DNA of 64,000 nucleotides from VAZQ01 sp963841105 (GTDB taxonomy: Bacteria; Pseudomonadota; Alphaproteobacteria; Rhizobiales; Xanthobacteraceae): positions 310,001 to 374,000 of the forward strand of contig CAWJCB010000008.1 in the NCBI GenBank assembly GCA_963841105.1, read 5' to 3'. Every line of letters starts with the position of its first letter. The first letter of the stretch is position 1. Below are positions 1-10,600 of the stretch, in pieces. The notes under the pieces were generated by a model. The model worked only from the letters and a program-made list of their open reading frames with translations. It had not been told where the DNA came from and made no database searches. Position numbers and translations under genes: made by a program.

Positions 1-130
1 AACCTGAGAGCCGCCGGATGAGCCGCAGCCCGAGGGCCGCCGCGAACCCGAACCTCCGACGTGAGCCGGAATCCTGAAATCCCGACGCCGCCACGCCTAG
101 TGCGCTGTCGCGGCCTATGGAGGTTCGATC

Positions 131-460
131 ATGTCCCTCGAAAAAGTCGTAGCGCACGCGGAGGCCACCGAAGGCTTGCCGCGCCTATTCGAGCCCGCGG
201 CCTACAGCGTCGATGCGTTCTGCCGCGCCCATTCGATTTCCCGAAGCATGTTCTACGCACTGCTTCGGGATGGCCAAGGTCCACGCCTCATGAAGATCGG
301 CGCACGGACGCTGATATCGCGGGAGGCGGCCGAGGACTGGCGATGGGCTCGCGAGCGGGCTACCGAAGTCTCGCCTACGGAGAATGCAGTCGGTGGTCGG
401 CGCCGCCGCCATCATCTCCGGCCGGACCGCGCTGATCCGGTGCGTACGCGCCGACACTGA
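131..460 (+). CDS. AlpA-like helix-turn-helix regulator (109 aa)
   Basis: Small DNA-binding protein. Residues about 25-75 hold an excisionase/AlpA-type winged HTH: DAFCRAHSISRSMFYALL is the HTH, followed by a basic wing (LMKIGARTLISREAAEDW). Such proteins usually act as excisionases or as regulators of integrative elements, which fits an island setting. The start is supported by a GGAGG Shine-Dalgarno about 7 bases upstream. The last 30 residues are Arg/His-rich and of low complexity, so the natural end may have been earlier. No close partner gene lies on either side. The family call is from the motif only. Confidence 0.7.
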   Translation: MSLEKVVAHAEATEGLPRLFEPAAYSVDAFCRAHSISRSMFYALLRDGQGPRLMKIGARTLISREAAEDWRWARERATEVSPTENAVGGRRRRHHLRPDRADPVRTRRH

Positions 461-867
461 CGGGCCGGGAACAAGCCCGCCATCCCGGTGGTCCTGTCGT
501 CCACGTGTCGGCCATTGCTGTGACTTTGCCGCAGCTGTGCAGGGGTGTGCGGGGGGTGAGTGAGGGGGTGGTGGTGCACGGGAAACCATGTGTTCGATGA
601 ATGGATTACGTAGTTCTGTGCGGGGTGAGCGAGGGTTTTTCATAAACTCAGTCCCGATCACAGTTCATTTGTGAGATATTGAAAATCGCTCAAACGAACT
701 GTCGAGTACGTAGGAACTACCGAGACCCACCCTCGAAATCGCTCAGGAGCCCGTACTCGATGCGAACCTACGAGAATGGCTGACCAAATCCCCCCGCGTT
801 AACCGCTTTCCTCAGGCACGCGCGCGCGAGGTCCTCTCCGTTTTGATCTTTGTTTCGCGCTTGGTGG

Positions 868-1002
868 GGACACCGGGCGGGGGTGGGCTGCATTTTCTTT
901 TACTCCCTACGATTTCCGAGTTCGTTTTACCCCCCGGCCCATTCATTCAAGTGAAATCCCAATCCGTCAGGGGGAATAGAAAATGCAGCCCGCCCGGCGT
1001 CC
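868..1002. repeat. Long imperfect inverted repeat
   Basis: The left arm at 868-897 and the right arm at 979-1002 are reverse complements except for one A/G difference and a 6-base insertion in the left arm. The shared arm reads GGAC-CCGGGCGGGCTGCATTTTC split by those differences. The arms flank an 81-base loop containing runs of C and T. It could fold into a long hairpin or be a small transposon-like end pair; no transposase lies inside. Confidence 0.6.
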
Positions 1003-1145
1003 GCATTCGCTCAAACCGAGCGCGCCCGGCGTCGGGCCGATGCCGCCGATTTAACCCCTTTCGTTGGCCATGCGCGCGCGAGGCGCGGCGTCAGCACGTG
1101 AGTGAGATACGGGGTACGATTGCCGCGGCGCGCTAATTGCAAAAT

Positions 1146-1214
1146 GTGGTGGGGGGCTTTGCTGTCCTCTCTTTCCCCAAAAGAAAAAAGAAATTTCCAA
1201 AAAAAAGCCCCACC
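1146..1214. repeat. Inverted repeat, possible hairpin
   Basis: GGTGGGGGGCTTT near 1148-1160 pairs with AAAGCCCCACC at 1204-1214 across an A/T-rich loop with several A runs. It could be a terminator-like hairpin, but no gene clearly ends in front of it. Confidence 0.4.
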
Positions 1215-1420
1215 TAAATCGCAGAGGGCCGATGCGCCTACATGCGCCAGCACGGCTTCCCCAAGCCTGTGCAATTCGGCGGCGCAACGGACACAGCGTC
1301 GAAAGGAGTTGACCCGTTCCGCGCAAGTGGCCGATAGTGCCGTTTGTGCGCTGCTATCCCCGTGGCAGCATGCAGGTCAACGGACATTGGTAGCGGCTAC
1401 CCGCCGGGCTGTATCGGCGG

Positions 1421-1458
1421 GACATGGGCAATCCGTCACGGATGCCGTTGCCCATGTC
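1421..1458 (+). promoter_or_regulatory. Perfect hairpin over the start of the GIY-YIG gene
   Basis: GACATGGGCAA (1421-1431) and TTGCCCATGTC (1448-1458) are perfect reverse complements. Between them ATCCGT and ACGGAT form a second, inner palindrome around one base. Both candidate start codons of the downstream gene (ATG at 1424 and 1454) lie in the outer stem. In mRNA this stem would sequester the start region, and in DNA it could be an operator; the role is inference. Confidence 0.5.
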
Positions 1459-1786
1459 TGCCCCCATACACTATCTGTATAGCATTCTCCTACCCGATGG
1501 ACATGCCTACATCGGCCGTTCTGTACGACCTCGATTGCGCTTTTCCGAACACGCCTGCGCGGATTCCTATGTCGGCAATGCGATCCGCCACCACGGCCCT
1601 CACAACTGTATCCTCCAAATCTTGTGCGCCGGCTCCAAGGACTACATCGCTGACTTGGAACAACGTGCCATCTTAAAATTCAATACTCTGGCTCCGTGGG
1701 GCTACAATGCCGGGAGGCCATTGCGCTGGACCCACCGGTCACCGAGACATCATCAGCAGCTGGATGAGTTGCTGGTTGCAATGTAA
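1454..1786 (+). CDS. GIY-YIG nuclease-superfamily protein (110 aa)
   Basis: The N-terminal half carries the GIY-YIG signature: HYLYSILLPDGHAYIGRS supplies the two tripeptide-like strands (YLY, YIG), followed by an Arg-containing helix (RPRLRFSEH). Single-domain GIY-YIG proteins are small nucleases found in phages, introns and repair. The usual glutamate of the active site may be in ADLEQRAI around residue 75. I chose ATG 1454, which puts the domain at the N terminus; ATG 1424 is in frame ten codons upstream and also possible. Neither has a good ribosome binding site, and a hairpin covers both. It stands alone on this strand. Confidence 0.65.
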   Translation: MSAPIHYLYSILLPDGHAYIGRSVRPRLRFSEHACADSYVGNAIRHHGPHNCILQILCAGSKDYIADLEQRAILKFNTLAPWGYNAGRPLRWTHRSPRHHQQLDELLVAM

Positions 1787-1846
1787 TGGTCAGGCAAGCG
1801 GGCAGCGCCTTCGTGCGAGCGCGCATCGCGACGACGGCCCTAACCC

Positions 1847-2182
1847 TCAATCGATCAGGTTGGCCTCTCGCAGCGGCTTGTAGACGCCATTTTCAAGTTT
1901 ACTCTTGTCGATATTTTGGGGCGCCTCACTCTTAATCGAGACAGTGACTTTGCCCCAGAGATCGGCGAGGTTGGCCAACGCCTGCCAAGCAGCATACAGC
2001 CTGTTTCGATCGGCATCGAAACTGAATTGTACCGTGCTGGGTTGGGGCGGAGCTGGAGTGCCGCCTGGTGGCTGGGGTAATGGCTCCTGAAGGCCCCCGG
2101 CAGGAGTGGGGCGGGGCGTAGGAGGCTGCGGCGATCCCGGAGTGCCGGGCACCGGAGCAGGGCTCGGCTGCGGGATGCGCTC
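1847..2182 (-). pseudogene. C-terminal remnant of a DUF499-type ATPase
   Basis: About 110 codons remain, open upstream only to a stop near 2183. A Pro-rich linker (PQPPTPRPTPAGG) is followed by the conserved tail of DUF499 proteins: residues such as RLYAAWQALANLADLWGKVT and KSKLENGVYKPLREANLID. DUF499 proteins are large predicted P-loop ATPases (usually about 1,000 aa) of defence islands, commonly near DUF1156 methyltransferases. Here the ATPase body is missing and the tail lies just downstream of the Gp37/Gp68-family gene on the same strand, so a deletion probably removed the rest. Family recognition is from memory of the tail sequence. Confidence 0.5.
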
Positions 2183-2253
2183 AGGTGGCCAATTTCACAG
2201 AAAGCGCACCAGCCATCTTGATGCACGTTCGGAGCGGCTTGCTCCAGATTGTA

Positions 2254-3051
2254 TCAGGCCGCCACGAGTTGATTACTTGATCGATCAACGGCGGGCGCCA
2301 TCGGCGACTGCCGGGTCGGCATGTCATCCCACGTTCTGTCATCCAACGTTCGTCCGGAAGCTTTCTTGTTCTTGCCTCCCCACTGCTTGAAGTGAAAAGC
2401 GACGTGTTGTTCGATGCAGGCATCACGGATCGCACGAACCCACTGCTTCTCAACTGGTCTCGCGTGAGGGCCGCTTTCACCTCCGGCAATCACCCAGTCT
2501 ATACCGTCTAGAGCAATTGAACCGAGAGGACCAAGAAGAGGTTCTAGACTCAAAAACTTGATATGAGCGGGTACGTGCCGCAGGCATTCAACGCGCCACC
2601 AGTAAGGCGCGCTCTCTACACTCACGCCCATCCAGACATTTGGAGGCCATTGCAAGCCCGAGCCGATCTCCTTCAGCCTGTCAGCCCGTTTGGTTAGAAT
2701 CTGGTACGTGTGCTGAGGTGTCTCCGCCATGACCGCGAAAACACGTTCGATGTACTCAACGGGGACTCCCTCATGGAATAAATCCGACATGCTATTGACG
2801 AAGATGAACCGCCCGCGCTTCCAGCGCCGCGGCAAATCGAGCGAAGCTAAATCAAACTTGATTTTCCCGGTCCATTTTGCGCGCCCACCGGATATCCTCG
2901 TAGTCCCTTGATACTTCTCCTGTCCCATTCGAGCTAGACGCGCGGCCATTCGCATGGCGTAACAATTCGTGCAACCCGGTGAGAGGATGGTGCAGCCGCT
3001 GATTGGATTCCACGTTGCCTCTGTCCATTCGATTTTTGAACCCACAGCCAT
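2254..3051 (-). CDS. Phage Gp37/Gp68-family three-Cys protein (DUF5131)
   Basis: A 265-residue protein of the Gp37/Gp68 family. The opening KIEWTEATWNPISGC and the three-cysteine motif CTILSPGCTNCYA (residues about 22-34) are diagnostic; the cysteines recall a radical-SAM cluster site. WVIAGGESGPHARP near residue 185 is the other conserved block. The molecular function is unknown; the family is found in phages and defence islands with a partner called TcmP. Start chosen at MAVGSKIEW: its ATG begins one base after the tcmP stop codon, implying translational coupling. The C-terminal 25 residues look less conserved. Reading frame intact, unlike its partner. Confidence 0.85.
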   Translation of the reverse strand: MAVGSKIEWTEATWNPISGCTILSPGCTNCYAMRMAARLARMGQEKYQGTTRISGGRAKWTGKIKFDLASLDLPRRWKRGRFIFVNSMSDLFHEGVPVEYIERVFAVMAETPQHTYQILTKRADRLKEIGSGLQWPPNVWMGVSVESAPYWWRVECLRHVPAHIKFLSLEPLLGPLGSIALDGIDWVIAGGESGPHARPVEKQWVRAIRDACIEQHVAFHFKQWGGKNKKASGRTLDDRTWDDMPTRQSPMAPAVDRSSNQLVAA

Positions 3052-3052
3052 G

Positions 3053-4161
3053 TCAGGTTCTCCTCTTCGGGACCGACGGGAAGGTAACTGCGACCGCCTC
3101 CGCAAATGTTCCCTTCCTTCGCTTTGACGGATTTGTAGCTATCCGCCCAGCATGCTCCAAATTGAGTAACGCAGCTCTATAATTTTTCTTTATGTACGGC
3201 CTGCCGAGATTGTGCTCGTGATAAATGTCGATCATGGAAGCGGTCCTGCCTGCAAACGCGGTGGTCAAATCATCTTCAAGGTCATCAAGGGCGCTCTCAA
3301 ACAACTTGTTCACATTCGCCAAGGCTGGCGAGTATTCGAATGATGGTACTCCTTGATCCGTATGCGAACTTTCAGTGGCCATGATCTCTTTCATGATTTC
3401 GTAGCCTGTCGGATGTTTGCTGACAAACACTAAATGGTGGGTTGTCCGAGTGCCTGCTTCGTTTCTGAAGCGAAATACTTGTACGTACTTCGCTCCAGCC
3501 TCTTCCATTGCAAGCGTCAGATGCTCCAATATTATTTTTTCGCGCGATGCCTGACTGCGCGCGATGCGATCGCGCAAGCGTCTGAAATTGTCTTCACTAA
3601 ACAAGGCCTCCATGTGCGTGAAGACCTTGCTATTTGAGACCCCCGCATTGATCCGCGAATAGTTGAAGAAGAAACGCAGTCGCTACCCCAGTCTTTAATG
3701 ACGCTGCGGATCAGTGCCCAAGACAGTCCTTTGTACCCGAATGGATCAATAAACGAGAAAGTCGGGATCAACCTCACGTTCTCAAAATACTCAGCAACTG
3801 GGCGCCCAACTTCTCCTGCGTGCACGTCAGGGGGATATTTCAGTGTGTTGACCCCGGAAAGCTTGGCAATTTCGTTCGCAAGAGTGGCCGTGTGATTTTC
3901 GTCTGCGTCGTTAAAGATCGAGACCAGGCTGTCGCGCAAGTTCGGGATTTCGATTGCCCTGGACAGGATCATAAGCGGCGTTGATGCTGACCCATCCTCA
4001 TAACGGCCGGGTCCGGCGAACAAGTCTATGTACACCACCTTCCCGTCGCTGAGCATGGTGCGTGGGGCAATGATCCTCGCCCAAGCGACAAAGTAGTTGC
4101 TGACGATCCGTGCTTTAACCTCGGATTGGTCAGCTCGCTCCGTAAAAAAGTCGTCAGCCAT
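3053..4161 (-). pseudogene. tcmP: Three-Cys-motif partner protein TcmP, frameshifted
   Basis: Partner of the adjacent Gp37/Gp68-family protein. The N-terminal piece (4161 to about 3670) contains QSEVKARIVSNYFVAWA and YIDLFAGPGRYEDG, a methyltransferase-like loop, then SFIDPFGYKGLSW. The rest (3613-3053) is in another frame and contains MEALFSEDNFRRL and NYRAALLNLEHAGRI. One missing T in a short T run near 3672-3680 would restore a single frame (reading ...DCVFFFNYSR...). Start placed at ATG 4161; ATG 4221 is an in-frame alternative. Divergent from drmD. Function unknown; the pairing with the three-Cys protein is established, the defence role is inferred from context. Whether the frameshift is real or an assembly error cannot be told from sequence alone. 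Confidence 0.8.
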
Positions 4162-4386
4162 TTCGCAGCAGTCGTGCGTAGAGGCGCCATGGTATCCGAT
4201 GCCTGTTACAACTTCGGTCATAGGCGGAACAGATAGCGAACATGACGGTGCCGTCAAGAGCGCTGACCGGTGGCCATGTTTTCGGGGACGAAGGCCGCTC
4301 AGCCCTCCCGGAAGCTCAGCACTTGCCGTTGAATTGGCAGATCGGCGCGGAATAATGGGGCGATCCCGCAATCTTGGGGGCTGATC

Positions 4387-7300
4387 TTGAACGAAAGAAT
4401 TGAACAAGGAAGCTTCGTTGAAGCGCGAGGGCGACCGTGGCTCGTCGAGGCGGTCGACGATTCGGAGCCGGGCCTCACCACCGTTCGGCTCTCCTGCATT
4501 GCCGACGATGCGCAGGGCGAGCAGGTCGAAATCCTATGGGATGCGGAAATCGGCGCTTCCGTGCTGGCCGAGGACACCTGGTCTCGTGTCGGGCGGGGAG
4601 CGCCAGACAGCCCAGAGGTCCTCGCTGCCCACTTGCGGGCGATCCGCTGGCGCTCGGCTACGGCGGCTGACCGGGACCTGCTCCAGGCGCCGTTCCGGGC
4701 TGGAATCCGGCTTGACGCATATCAGCTGCTGCCGCTTCGCAAGGCGTTGCGGCTGCCTCGCGTGAATCTCTTGATCGCCGACGACGTTGGGCTCGGCAAG
4801 ACGGTCGAAGCCGGCCTCGTTGCCCGCGAGCTGCTGCTGCGACGCCGAATTGATTTCATCGTCATCACAGCGCCACCGGCAATGACGATCCAATGGAAGG
4901 ACGAACTTGAAAGCAAATTTGGTCTCTCGTTCGACATCATCGATCGCGAACGCGTCGGCGAGCTTCGACGCCTTCGCGGCTTCTCCGTAAACCCATGGAG
5001 CACCGGTTCCCGTTTCATCATTTCCCACAGCCTGCTGACAGAGGAGCAGTACGTTGCTGGTTTGCGGGATGTTCTTGGTGAGTTTCGGTCGCGCGCGCTG
5101 TTCATTGTCGATGAAGCGCATCATGCGGCGCCGTCCGGTGGGGCGCGGTATGCGATATCGAGTCAGCTCACGAAGGCCGTGCGCGAGCTTTCGGAGCGCT
5201 TCGAGCATCGTTTGTTTCTGACTGCCACCCCTCACAATGGACACTCGAATAGCTTTTCGGCTCTGCTCGAAATGCTCGACCCGCAGCGCTTCACGCGGGG
5301 CGTCTGCAAGTTCGCCCGAACGACCTCGAACCGGTCATGGTACGTCGCCTCAAGTCGGACCTGAGGCGGCTCGGCGAAGCCTTCCCGGAGCGAAAGGTTC
5401 GAAGCCATTCCCATCGCCGGCTTGCGCGAGGACACGCCAGAGCTCGATCTTTGGCGTCGGCTCGCCGCGTACGGCGAATTGCGCAAGAAGCGCATTTCCA
5501 AGTTGCCGCCGCACAAGGCTGCGCTCGCCAAGCTTGCGTTTGTCGGGTTACAGCAGCGGCTGTTGTCCTCGATCTCGGCCTTTGTTCGCACGCTCAAGGC
5601 GCACAGGAAAACGTTGCAGCGGCTGCTCGATGGACAGCAGGAGCAGGTCATCGAGGCCGCTGCGCAGACGTTCGTGGACGGAAGTACGACCGACAAGACC
5701 GAAGACCTCGGTCTCGAAGACGAAGGGGCGGAAGCGGTGCTTGAGGCAGATGAGGAGGTCGCGGCCGAAGCTGCGTCCGTCGTCGGAGCCGCCGATGCGT
5801 CGACCGCCGACTTGCGTGCCGAATTGGCGGCTGTGGACGACATGCTGGCAGTGTCGCAGAAGCTGCTGCCCTGAAGCCGGACGCCCGCGTGCATTGGCTT
5901 GTGCAATGGATCAAGGCCAATCTGCTCTCCGGCCGCAATTGGAATAACCGTCGGCTGATCATCTTCACCGAGTGGGAGGATACCAGGCGTTGGCTCGAAC
6001 GGCGGATCAGAGAGGCGCTCGCCGAGACCGACCGGCAGGACGAGCGGATCGCCGTCTTCACCGGCGCAACCGGTCAGGATCGCCGCGAAGAGGTGAAGGC
6101 TGCCTTTAATGCCGATCCGGCGAAAGAGCCACTGCGCATCCTGATCTGCACGGACGCGGCGCGTGAAGGCATCAACCTGCAAACCTACTGCTCGGACCTC
6201 ATCCACTTCGATCTGCCGTGGAACCCCTCGCGCCTTGAGCAGCGCAATGGTCGTATCGACCGCAAGCTACAGCCTGCCAAGCAGGTGTTCTGCCGCTACT
6301 TCCGCTATGAGCAGCGGGAAGCCGATATCGTCCTCGATGCGCTTGTCCGCAAGACCGAGGTTATTCAGGCGCAGCTCGGATCGGCCGGCCAGGTCATTGA
6401 GAAGCGGATCAAGGACAGGATGGAGGCAGCCGGGATCGATCGCGGCCAAGCGACGGCGCTGGCCAAGTCGATCGAGGAGGAGACCGACGCCGAGCGGCTA
6501 GCGCGCGCCCGGGCTGAAATGGATGACGAGGAGAAGGCTCGGTTCGAACGGGTGGTGAAGGAGCAGCGAGACCTTCAGGACGCTCTGGAAAAATCACGTG
6601 AGCGCGTCGGCGTCGATACGCACGATCTCCAGCGCGTCGTCGGTGCCGCCCTGGCGCGCGCCGGTCTGTCGCTCGAACTCCACGCGCGCGGAAACAGTGG
6701 GCAAAGCCGCGACGTTCAAGTTCGATCCCGAGCATCTGGCCTTCGCCAAGGAGCCGGGCTGGCAAGATACGTTCGATGATCTGCGCGTGCGTCCGCGCAA
6801 ACGCGGCGAGCGCATCAACGAATGGCGCAAGAAAGTGCCGATCCGCGCCATCGCCTTCGAGCCGCCGCGATTGCCCGACGGGCGCGATGCGCCGGAGATC
6901 GTTCAAGTACATCTCGAACATCGATTGGTGCGACGGCTTTTGTCTCGGTTCATTTCCCAAGGGTTCCAGTCAGGCCTCTCGCGCATCTCCGTCATTGAAG
7001 GGCCGGGCGCGCAGCCGCGCCTTGTGCTCATGGGGCGCTTGGCCGTTTATGGTGCCGGCGCCGCGCGTCTCCACGAAGAGATCATTCCGGTGACGGCGAT
7101 CTGGACCGAGGCCGAGCGCGACCGTAAGCCGCTGAGGGCGCTCGGCGAAAGCGGCGAGGAGCGGACCCTTAATCAGCTCGAAGAAGCATTGCGCGGCGCT
7201 CGTCGGGCGCCGGCGATGGCTGTCGCGCGAATTCAGGCATTGGTCGAACGTGACATCGCTGATCTTGTCCCTACCCTGGAAAAGATTGCCAACGAGCGGC

Positions 7301-7615
7301 TGGCAAAAGTGAAGAGTCGATCTTGCAAGGCGCGGTGAAACCGAAGCGAAATCGCTGGCCGAACTTTTGGACCAGCAGCGCAAGCGCATCGCCAAGGCCA
7401 ACGCCGAGTTCGATCCCAAGCAGCTTTTGCTGCCGGGGATCGGCGACGACGAGCGCCGCGAGCGTGAGGCCGATCGCCGTCACTGGCAAGGCCGGCTCAT
7501 CCGGCTCGAAAAGGAAATCGGCGAGGAGCCCGCGCGCATCCGCGCGTCCTACGATGTGACCGCACATCGGCTTGAACCGGTTGGGCTGGTCTATCTCTGG
7601 CCGGCGACGGGTTGA
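4387..7615 (+). pseudogene. drmD: DISARM SNF2-type helicase DrmD, five frameshifts
   Basis: SNF2/DEAD-like helicase of class 1 DISARM, equivalent to about 1,075 aa. Motifs in order: Walker A ADDVGLGKTVEAG near 4779-4817, DEAHHA near 5110-5127, TATPHNGH near 5222, FTEWEDTRRWLE near 5965, TDAAREGINLQ near 6150, QRNGRIDRK near 6239 and a charged C-terminal region ending in LPGIGDDERRERE. The frame changes near 5305, 5403, 5875, 6690 and 7315; each is explained by one base gained or lost, mostly in short homopolymers (for example GG, TT, CCC). Start is TTG 4387, with GGGGG about 10 bases upstream. The end overlaps the approach to drmMI closely (stop 7615, next ATG 7621), so the two were co-transcribed. 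In DISARM this protein is needed with the methylase and DrmA/DrmB to block phage DNA. Confidence 0.85.
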
Positions 7616-7620
7616 TCGCG

Positions 7621-10600
7621 ATGGCGGCCGACATCAAGCGCGATCCCGATCTCGAATGGCTGGATCACGTCCAGCCGGTTGGTCTCGTCGTCGCGCCGGT
7701 CCTGCTGAAAGACCTCGGCCTGGCGCGAACGCGGCAGACCCAGGTCGACAGCGCTCAAGTCGCCGAGCACATCCAGGAGGACGAAAGCCAACCGGCGCTG
7801 CGCGATCCCTGGAGCTTTGCGCACGACGTGTTCGGCTGGGAGACAAAGTATGTCGTCGGCAGTCCCGGCGGCCCGGTGCTCCCGGACGACCTTCATGTCC
7901 GATTGCCCGAACATGCCACGACGCTCAGTCCCACTTGGGCGGTCAAGGAGCTTGGGGAATCTGACCGGCCCTGGCAGCTGCTCGTGCGCATCGAACCGGC
8001 AGGTGTCGATCCGGACGCGCGCGGCACCCTCGACGGCTGGGAAGCAACGGCACATCAGCGTTTCGAACGGCTGCTGCGTGAAACCAGCGTCTTCGCCGGC
8101 GTGCTCATCTCCGACAAGGAACTGCGGCTGATCTATGCGCCGCGCGGCGAAACGTCTGGACATTTGAGCTTTCCGCTGCGTGCGCTCGTAACCGTCGCCG
8201 GCCGGCCGATGCTTGGCGGCCTCAAGCTGCTGCTCGACTCGTTTCGATTGTTCGCCGACGCCGGCGACCGCCGCCTTCCTGCGTTGCTCAAGAAAAGCCG
8301 CGAGGCGCAGGCGGCTGTCTCCACAGCGCTGGCGGAACAGGTTCTGGGCGCCTTGCACGAATTGCTGCGTGGGCTCGATGCCGCCGCGCCCGATCTCGTC
8401 CGCGACCTCGCGCACCGCCGGCCAGGGCATCTCTATGAAGGTCTGCTGACCGTCCTGATGCGGCTTGTGTTTGTGCTCTATGCCGAGGACCGCGGCCTTC
8501 TGCCCTCGCGCACCGATGGCCGCGCGCAGAAGCTCTATGAAACCGGCTATTCGCTGCGCGGCCTCTACGATAGGCTCACCGGCGACGCTGCGCTCAATCC
8601 CGACACCATGGACGAGCGCCGCGGCGGCTGGGGCCAGCTGCTTGCGCTGTTTCGTCTGATCCACAAGGGCCATCCGAGCCGTTTCATCCAGGCGCGCGGC
8701 GGCAAGCTGTTCGATCCTGATCAGTTTCCGTTCCTCGGAGGCCGCGCCGCACCGGCCGACGCGCCGCGCGTGCTGCCGGTCTCGGACGGCTGCATTCTGC
8801 GAATCCTTGAAGGTTTGATGACCCTCTCCGCAAAGGGCGGCACGCGCGACCGGCTCTCCTATCGTACGCTTGATGTTGAGCAGATCGGCTCGGTCTACGA
8901 GACGGTCATGGGCTTCAAAGCCGAGACCGCCGGCGGGCGCGCGCTCGCCATCCGCGCCGGCAAGAACAACCGTACGCCGGTGTTCGTCGATCTCGACAAG
9001 CTCGCCGCCGCCAAGGGCAAAGATCGCATCAAGTACCTGAAAGAGGAGGCCGATCGCGGCCAACTTTCCGTGGCGGTCACAAAGACGGTGGAGGGGGCAA
9101 AGGGTGCCGCTGAGCTTGCTGCTGCGCTTGATACAATCGTGGATGAGCGCGGTTCACCGAAGAAGCACGTGGCCGCCGTCGGCACGCCGATCCTGCAACC
9201 GACCGACGAGCGGCGCCGCACCGGCAGCCATTATACGCCGAGGACGCTCACCGCGCCGATCGTCGAACATGCGCTGGCGCCGGCATTTGAGCGACTCGGG
9301 CCAAATGCGACCCCGGAGCAAATTCTCGATCTCAAGGTGTGCGATCCGGCCATGGGCTCCGGCGCCTTCCTGGTCGAGGCGTGCCGCGCGCTTGCCATTC
9401 AGCTGGTCGAGGCGTGGGGGCATTACCCGGATAAGAAGCCAGTCATTCCAGCGGACGAGGACGCTGAGCTACATGCCAAGCGCCTGGTCGCGCAACGCTG
9501 CCTCTACGGCGTCGACAAGAACCCGCTCGCTACTGATCTTGCGAAGCTGTCGGTGTGGCTTGCTACTCTCGCCCGCGACCACGAGTTCACCTTCCTCGAT
9601 CACGCTCTCAAATCGGGCGACAGTCTGGTGGGGCTGACGCAGGCGCAGATCGCAGCGGCGCATTGGGACACGTCGAAGCCTGGCCTGCCGCTGTTCCGGC
9701 AATTGGTGAAGGAGCGCATCGCCGAGGCGATGAAAGGCCGCGCCGAAATTCAGGCCGCACCGGACGACACCGCGCGCGCCATCCAGGAGCAGCGGCATCG
9801 TTCATTGGAAGCGCGGCTGAAGGATATTCGTCTCATGGGCGATGCCGTGATCGCGGCGTTCTTTGCCGAGGACAAGCCGAAGCCGCGCGAGAAGAAGCGC
9901 GCCGAGGTCGAGAGCTGGCTGACGGGCTCGCTGGAAGCGGCCTGGGACAAGCTCGCCGTCATGGCCGCGACCTTGAAGCAAGGCGCACATCCCCTCACGC
10001 CTTTCCACTGGGAGATCGAGTTTCCGGAGGTGTTTGCCCGCGCCGACGGCGGATTCGATGCTGTCGTTGGAAATCCGCCATTTGCCGGAAAAAACAATAT
10101 CATCGCTGGCAATCGAAAGGGCTATTTGCCATGGTTGCAAACATTGCACGAAGGTGCACACGGCAACTCCGATCTCGTTGCGCATTTCTTCCGCCGCGCG
10201 TTTGGATGGCTCCGCCCGAAGGGTGTATTTGGCCTCATCGCCACAAACACCGTTGGACAAGGCGACACACGTGATACTGGGCTCGCGAAAATCCTTGAGG
10301 ATGGCGGTGTAATTATTCGCGCAAGGCGACGACTAAAGTGGCCGGGAGAGGCAGCGGTAGTCGTAAGCGTAGTGCATCTCGCGAGAGGTCTCGCTGCACC
10401 ACCAATTCTTGATGGACGCTCGGTCAGTCGTATCTCAGCTTATCTTGTGGAAGGTAATTTGGACCGGTCTCCGGCTTGGCTTGCCGCAAATGCAAGCAAG
10501 TCTTTTGTTGGAACGTACGTGCTGGGCATGGGCTTTACCTTCGATGATGACGCAGCTGCAAAAGGTACGGCGTCGTCATTGGAAGGCATGCGGCTACTTA

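Larger units (their letters stand above)
461..1420. other. Gene-poor stretch with inverted and direct repeats
   Basis: No convincing coding region. It holds two inverted repeats (listed separately) and a loose direct repeat: the motif ACGCGCGCGCGAGG near 820-834 recurs as ATGCGCGCGCGAGG near 1071-1084, each preceded by a TTAACC-C-TTTC block. Long G and C runs and many short overlapping reading frames are present. It could be a decayed regulatory or mobile-element end; nothing firmer can be said. Confidence 0.4.

Noticed and set aside
7591..9063. Open frame of 490 codons on the minus strand opposite drmMI
   Set aside because: Shadow of the high-GC drmMI coding frame; its translation has no domain features, and drmMI carries clear methylase motifs.
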